Shown piece after piece: positions 60,759 through 64,000 of a DNA stretch of 64,000 nt. The position numbers and the translations under genes are program-made. The stretch is from Pelomonas caseinilytica (lineage in GTDB: Bacteria > Pseudomonadota > Gammaproteobacteria > Burkholderiales > Burkholderiaceae_C). Every line of letters starts with the position of its first letter. The first letter of the stretch is position 1. The notes below the pieces were generated by a model. That model searched no databases, had not been told where the DNA came from, and saw nothing but the letters and a program-made list of their open reading frames with translations. The stretch spans positions 186,001 to 250,000 of the forward strand of contig NZ_JAJTWT010000007.1 in NCBI RefSeq assembly GCF_021353235.1. The letters are read 5' to 3'.

Positions 60759-61577
60759 ATGCCCGTCGATCCTCAACTGCGCAATCTGGACATCGAGATC
60801 CCGACCCAGCCGGAGGTCCTGGTCAAGCTCTCGCTGCTGATGGCAGCCGAGGACATCGACCTGCAGGCCATGTCCGCCCTGGTCGAGACCGACATGGCCC
60901 TGGCCGCCGCCGTGATGAAGGCCGTCAACTCCTCCCTCTACGGCCTGCGCGGGCGGGTGCAGACGGTGCACCAGGCCCTCACCTACCTCGGCATGCGCGA
61001 GGTCGCGGCCATCACCTTCGAGATGGGCCTGCGCGCCGCCTTCCCGGCCGCGGCGGAGCTGGAGTCCGTGTGGTCGCGCGCCTCGCAGCGCGGCCTGCTG
61101 ATGGGCCGCATGGGCCAGATGCTGGGCGTGGACCCGTGGGCGGCGCATTCGGCCGGGCTGTTCGAGGAATGCGGCAAGGCGGTGCTGTACCGCCACGCGC
61201 CGACGCACTATCCCGCCATGCTGCGCGCCGCCACGCGCGATGCCGACCTGGTGGAGCTCGAGAAGACGGCCTTTGGCGTCAGCCACGACGCCCTGGGCGC
61301 CGCCCTGTGCGAGAGCTGGGGCCTGGCGCCGGCGGCGGTGGCGAGCGTGCGCTACCACGTCGAGATCCAGTCCACGCTGACCATGCCCGAGAGCCTGGCC
61401 CGCCGCAGCGTCGCCGCCATCTCGGCGGTGGCCTGGGCCCTGCTCAACCACCCCGACCAGCTCGACGACGTGGCCAGCCAGATCGCGCCCCAGGCCCAAC
61501 TGGACGAGACCCTGGTGCTGCGCGCCGCGCGCCGCGTCAACGAGCAGTTGCTCGCCGCCCAGGAACACGGCCGCTGA
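60759..61577 (+). CDS. HDOD-domain signalling protein
   Basis: A 272-residue protein whose main part (about residues 8-210) is a single HDOD domain: IPTQPEVLVKLSLLMAAEDIDLQAMSALVETDMALAAAVMKAVNSSLYG then HQALTYLGMREVAAITFE. HDOD is related to HD hydrolases but usually lacks the catalytic residues and acts as a signalling or adaptor module. No receiver or GGDEF domain is fused. Diguanylate cyclase genes follow nearby, so a role in cyclic-di-GMP or motility control is plausible. Confidence 0.9.
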   Translation: MPVDPQLRNLDIEIPTQPEVLVKLSLLMAAEDIDLQAMSALVETDMALAAAVMKAVNSSLYGLRGRVQTVHQALTYLGMREVAAITFEMGLRAAFPAAAELESVWSRASQRGLLMGRMGQMLGVDPWAAHSAGLFEECGKAVLYRHAPTHYPAMLRAATRDADLVELEKTAFGVSHDALGAALCESWGLAPAAVASVRYHVEIQSTLTMPESLARRSVAAISAVAWALLNHPDQLDDVASQIAPQAQLDETLVLRAARRVNEQLLAAQEHGR

Positions 61578-61631
61578 TTCCGGGCTTTTGAAACTGCGGG
61601 GCGGCGCCGGGCCGCCCCAAGCCGGCCCGCA

Positions 61632-61730
61632 GGCGATGTGCTTGCGGCTCAATGCCGCAAGCATCGTCGTCCCCCCGGGGGACCGGTCAGGCTCGTGCGC
61701 GTTCAGCGCCGCGAGACTGGGCGAGGGGCC
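61632..61730 (-). repeat. 99-nt structured repeat family B, copy 2 (after diguanylate cyclase)
   Basis: Read on the minus strand this copy starts at the first base after the stop codon (61731-61733) of the GGDEF gene. It retains the stems of copy 1: GTCCCC-CGG-GGGGAC and GCTTGCGGC/GCCGCAAGC inside a CGATG/CATCG stem. Orientation relative to the gene is the same as for copy 1 and dppF. A further GGGGCGGC/GCCGCCCC hairpin lies beside it at 61598-61618. Confidence 0.85.
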
Positions 61731-62714
61731 TCAAGCAGCCAGGCTGAGGCGATCCCGCCCCGCGTGCTTGGCGATGTAGAGCGCCTCGTCGGCCGCCTGC
61801 AGCAGCGCCTGGGCGCTCAGGTAGGGGTGGGCCGGGCTGGCGGCGGCCAGGCCGATGCTCAGCGTCAGGTCGCCCCGGCCGTCGGGCAGGTGCAGGGCGC
61901 GCAGCTCCTCCCGTACCGATTCGAGCACCCCTTGCGCCTCGGCCATGCCCAGGCCCGGCAGCAGGGCGGCGAACTCCTCCCCACCCAGGCGGGCCACGAG
62001 GTCGGTGTCGCGCTTGAAGCGCTCCGTGAGCAGGGCCGCCACGCGCTGCAGGGCCTGGTCGCCGACGCCCGTCCCGTGCGTGAGGTTGAACTGCTTGAAT
62101 TGATCAAGGTCCAGCACCGCGACGGCGAGCAGGCCGCGCTGGCGCTGGGCGCGTTTGAACTCGCGCCGCAGCGTTTCCTCGAACACGCGCTGGTTGGCGA
62201 TGCCGGTGAGGATGTCCGTGCGCGCCAGGTTGGCGAGTTCGCGCTGGTGGGTTTCCAGTGCGGCCCGCGCCTGCTCCAGCTGCTGCCGCTGCTGCGCCAG
62301 CTCACGGCGCAGTTCGCGGGCATCCTGCTCCTGCTGCCACAGCGACCCCTGCACCCGCCGCATCGCATGCCCGATGCGATCCAGCTCGGCCGCCCGGCCC
62401 GGCGCGGGCGCCGCGAACTCGGGCGTCAGGGGCAGCGGCGCCGACTCCATCGCCTCGCAGCCCGCCGCCAGTTGGCGCAGGGGGCGCAGCATCAGCACCT
62501 CAACCAGCAGCAGCAGGGCCGCGCTCAGGCCCAGCACCAGCCAGGCGGCGTGCGAGAGGACCTCGGTTGATGCGGCGGCCTCGTGGCCCCACTCGACGAG
62601 ACCGACGATCAAGGCCGTCAGCAGGGGCACCCCGACCGTGAGCCGCAGCCGCAGCGATCCCAGCCGGCGCGGCGTGACGCGCTCCAGGGGTTGGTCAGGG
62701 GAATCAGGTCTCAT
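61731..62714 (-). CDS. Membrane-bound diguanylate cyclase (GGDEF)
   Basis: A 327-residue enzyme making cyclic di-GMP. Two transmembrane helices (about residues 23-45 and 55-80), a HAMP-like/coiled-coil linker (about 80-165) and a C-terminal GGDEF domain. The active site is GGEEF in RLGGEEFAALLPG; an RxxD inhibitory site (RDTD) sits five residues before it, so product inhibition is likely. DILTGIANQRVFEETL is the usual start of the domain. I prefer ATG 62714 over 62738. It is followed directly by repeat B. Confidence 0.92.
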   Translation of the reverse strand: MRPDSPDQPLERVTPRRLGSLRLRLTVGVPLLTALIVGLVEWGHEAAASTEVLSHAAWLVLGLSAALLLLVEVLMLRPLRQLAAGCEAMESAPLPLTPEFAAPAPGRAAELDRIGHAMRRVQGSLWQQEQDARELRRELAQQRQQLEQARAALETHQRELANLARTDILTGIANQRVFEETLRREFKRAQRQRGLLAVAVLDLDQFKQFNLTHGTGVGDQALQRVAALLTERFKRDTDLVARLGGEEFAALLPGLGMAEAQGVLESVREELRALHLPDGRGDLTLSIGLAAASPAHPYLSAQALLQAADEALYIAKHAGRDRLSLAA

Positions 62715-62813
62715 CGGTGGCGACAGCAATGGCGCCACAAATTGTCACGGTTGGCGCCGGGTCGACGCTCGGGGTTTGTCTGAACGACGGGCGCCGCGGC
62801 CCGCGGCGGCGGC

Positions 62814-63701
62814 TCAATAAGGAACCTGGTCGGACGGGTACTTCCAGAAGTCCTTGAGCAGGTAGTTCATCGGCAGGTTGAGCGCCGTGTTCTTGGGCGG
62901 GATGGGCTTCATGAACCAGCGCTCGTAGAGGGCCTGGGCCTCGTGGCTGGCGATGAGGCGCTTCATCTCGTCGTCGACGATGGTCTTGAGTTCCGGGTCG
63001 TTCTTCGGCAGCACGATGGCCAGCGGCTCGATGGTCAGGAACTTGCCGACGACGCGGTACTTGGCGGCATCCGGCCGCGCGGCAACCAGGCCGTAGAGCA
63101 GCACGTCGTCCATGACGAAGCCGTCGGCCTGACCGGCGGCCAGCATCTCCATGGCCTTGGCGTGGTCGGGCGCCTCGACGATGCGGATGTGCAGGGCCCG
63201 TTCCGCGTTGGCCTGGGTGATGGAGGTCAGCGGCGTCGTGCCCTTGGTGGAGACCAGGGTCCGGCCCTCGAACTGGGCCAGGTCGGTGATGCCGCTGTCG
63301 GCCTTGACCAGATAGCGCGCCCCGGTGATGTAGTGGGGCACGGTGAAGGCCACCTTCTCGCGTCGCTCGGCGTTGTTGGTCGTCGAGCCGCATTCCATGT
63401 CGGCCTTGCCGTCCACCACCGTCTGGATGCGGTTGGCCGGCGTGACCAGCAGGAACTGCGGGTTCAGCGTGTTCATCTTCAGCTTCTTGCGCACGGCCTC
63501 GGCCAGCTTCAGGCAGAGGTCCATCGCATAGCCGACGGGCCGGCCATCGGGCAGCAGGTAGCTGAACGGCACGGAGGACTCGCGGTGGGCGAGCACGATG
63601 CGGCCACTGGACTGGATGCGCTCCAGGGCCGGGCCGGCATCGGCCGGGGCCGCGCATGCCAGGGCCAGGCCGAGGCAGAGGGTGGACAGCAGGGTTTTCA
63701 T
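62814..63701 (-). CDS. Amino-acid-type ABC solute-binding protein, orphan
   Basis: A 295-residue periplasmic binding protein (SBP_bac_3 family). A signal peptide (about residues 1-22) is followed by the two-lobed domain: IQSSGRIVLAHRESSVPFSYL, PVGYAMDLC, ADMECGSTTNNAERREKVAF and ITDLAQFEGRTLVSTKGTT. The last 40 residues (FMKPIPPKNTALNLPMNYLLKDFWKYPSD) are typical of glutamate/aspartate-type binding proteins. No permease or ATPase gene is near. It begins 56 nt downstream of a GGDEF gene on the same strand and may be a sensory input or join a distant transporter. Confidence 0.88.
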   Translation of the reverse strand: MKTLLSTLCLGLALACAAPADAGPALERIQSSGRIVLAHRESSVPFSYLLPDGRPVGYAMDLCLKLAEAVRKKLKMNTLNPQFLLVTPANRIQTVVDGKADMECGSTTNNAERREKVAFTVPHYITGARYLVKADSGITDLAQFEGRTLVSTKGTTPLTSITQANAERALHIRIVEAPDHAKAMEMLAAGQADGFVMDDVLLYGLVAARPDAAKYRVVGKFLTIEPLAIVLPKNDPELKTIVDDEMKRLIASHEAQALYERWFMKPIPPKNTALNLPMNYLLKDFWKYPSDQVPY

Positions 63702-63757
63702 GGCCGGCCCATTGTGAGGCGTGAGGCCAGCCCCGTGACGGCATCAGTGCGCACAGG

Positions 63758-64000
63758 TCACGGTGAAGCGGCCGCCGCGTCGCCCGCGGCCTCGTCGGCC
63801 ACCGTGCGGTTGCGCCCGCCGCGCTTGGCGTCGTAGAGGGCGCGGTCGGCGGCGCCGAGCAGCTCGGCAAAGCTCGTGGCCTGCGCCGGCAGCATGGCCA
63901 GGCCCACCGACAGCGTCGCGCTCAACGTGCCGCCCTCGGGCGTCACGAAGGGCGCTTCCTGCACCATCAGGCGGATGCGTTCGGCCACCTCGCAGGCACC
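63758..64000 (-). CDS. Diguanylate cyclase GGDEF domain, truncated by window edge
   Basis: Only the last 80 residues are present; the frame is open to the window end. They carry the second half of a GGDEF domain: FVTPEGGTLSATLSVGLAMLPAQATSFAELLGAADRALYDAKRGGRNRTV. The GG(D/E)EF motif itself lies outside. The last gene of this strand's group before the binding protein, with a 56-nt gap, so the two may be one transcript. Confidence 0.9.
   Translation of the reverse strand, partial: GACEVAERIRLMVQEAPFVTPEGGTLSATLSVGLAMLPAQATSFAELLGAADRALYDAKRGGRNRTVADEAAGDAAAASP

Noticed and set aside
62814-63701. Missing binding protein (DppA) of the peptide transporter
   Set aside because: It belongs to the smaller amino-acid-type family (SBP_bac_3), not the peptide-type SBP_bac_5 family, and lies more than 40 kb away.
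1-64000. tRNA, rRNA or CRISPR loci
   Set aside because: No TTCGA-type T-loop with acceptor pairing, no ribosomal RNA segments and no regularly spaced short repeats were found by eye; a tRNAscan or CRISPR search was not possible here.

Overview
The window is very GC-rich, densely packed chromosomal DNA of a betaproteobacterium, most likely Burkholderiales near the Rubrivivax/Leptothrix/Roseateles group. Pointers are the lptA-lptB-rpoN block, argS followed by a SPOR protein and dsbA, a second infA beside a cold-shock gene, pntAa-pntAb-pntB, nudJ-mnmA, a PEP-CTERM protein, a TIGR03790 protein, and the DUF3348-DUF802-OmpA-DUF2894 cluster. No tRNA, rRNA, CRISPR array, prophage or transposase was seen. 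All assignments were made by eye from sequence motifs, without database searches.

Layout. 1-3137: end of a hemolysin III gene, an acyl-CoA ligase, and a cold/translation block (csp, small protein, infA). 3249-8021: an oleate hydratase interrupted by an in-frame TGA, a TAT-exported phospholipase C and a DmeF-type metal exporter. 8118-12505: four overlapping genes (DUF3348, DUF802, OmpA/MotB-like, DUF2894) that together look like a membrane ion-driven stator with a long cytoplasmic coiled-coil tail. 12784-15245: PL3 pectate lyase, an unknown protein, a creatininase-family hydrolase. 15417-20817: an amidase lipoprotein followed at once by a peptide ABC transporter (dppBC, then dppDF), with two inverted copies of a structured repeat wedged between dppC and dppD. 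21170-28595: TonB-dependent receptor, glycine-zipper lipoprotein, PsiF protein, kinase with a cyclic-nucleotide domain, VOC protein, argS. 28592-33571: SPOR protein, two tandem dsbA genes, lptA, lptB, rpoN. 33578-46412: AraC regulator divergent from an exported alpha/beta hydrolase, GlsB, RNA methyltransferases, MFS, fadD, fic, and the transhydrogenase operon. 46496-52280: nudJ, mnmA, a two-component system, a CAP protein, a lipoprotein and a PEP-CTERM protein. 52354-56630: exported M4 metalloprotease convergent with a TIGR03790 lipoprotein. 57207-59717: a compact unknown module (operator, lipoprotein, outer-membrane barrel, TetR regulator with a matching operator). 59956-64000: TSUP transporter, HDOD protein, diguanylate cyclase, amino-acid-type binding protein, and part of a second diguanylate cyclase.

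The best candidates for something undescribed are the stator-like four-gene cluster; a repeat family whose stems differ between copies but remain paired; a second 99-nt repeat found directly after two stop codons in the same orientation; and the TetR/lipoprotein/barrel module with a shared palindromic operator.
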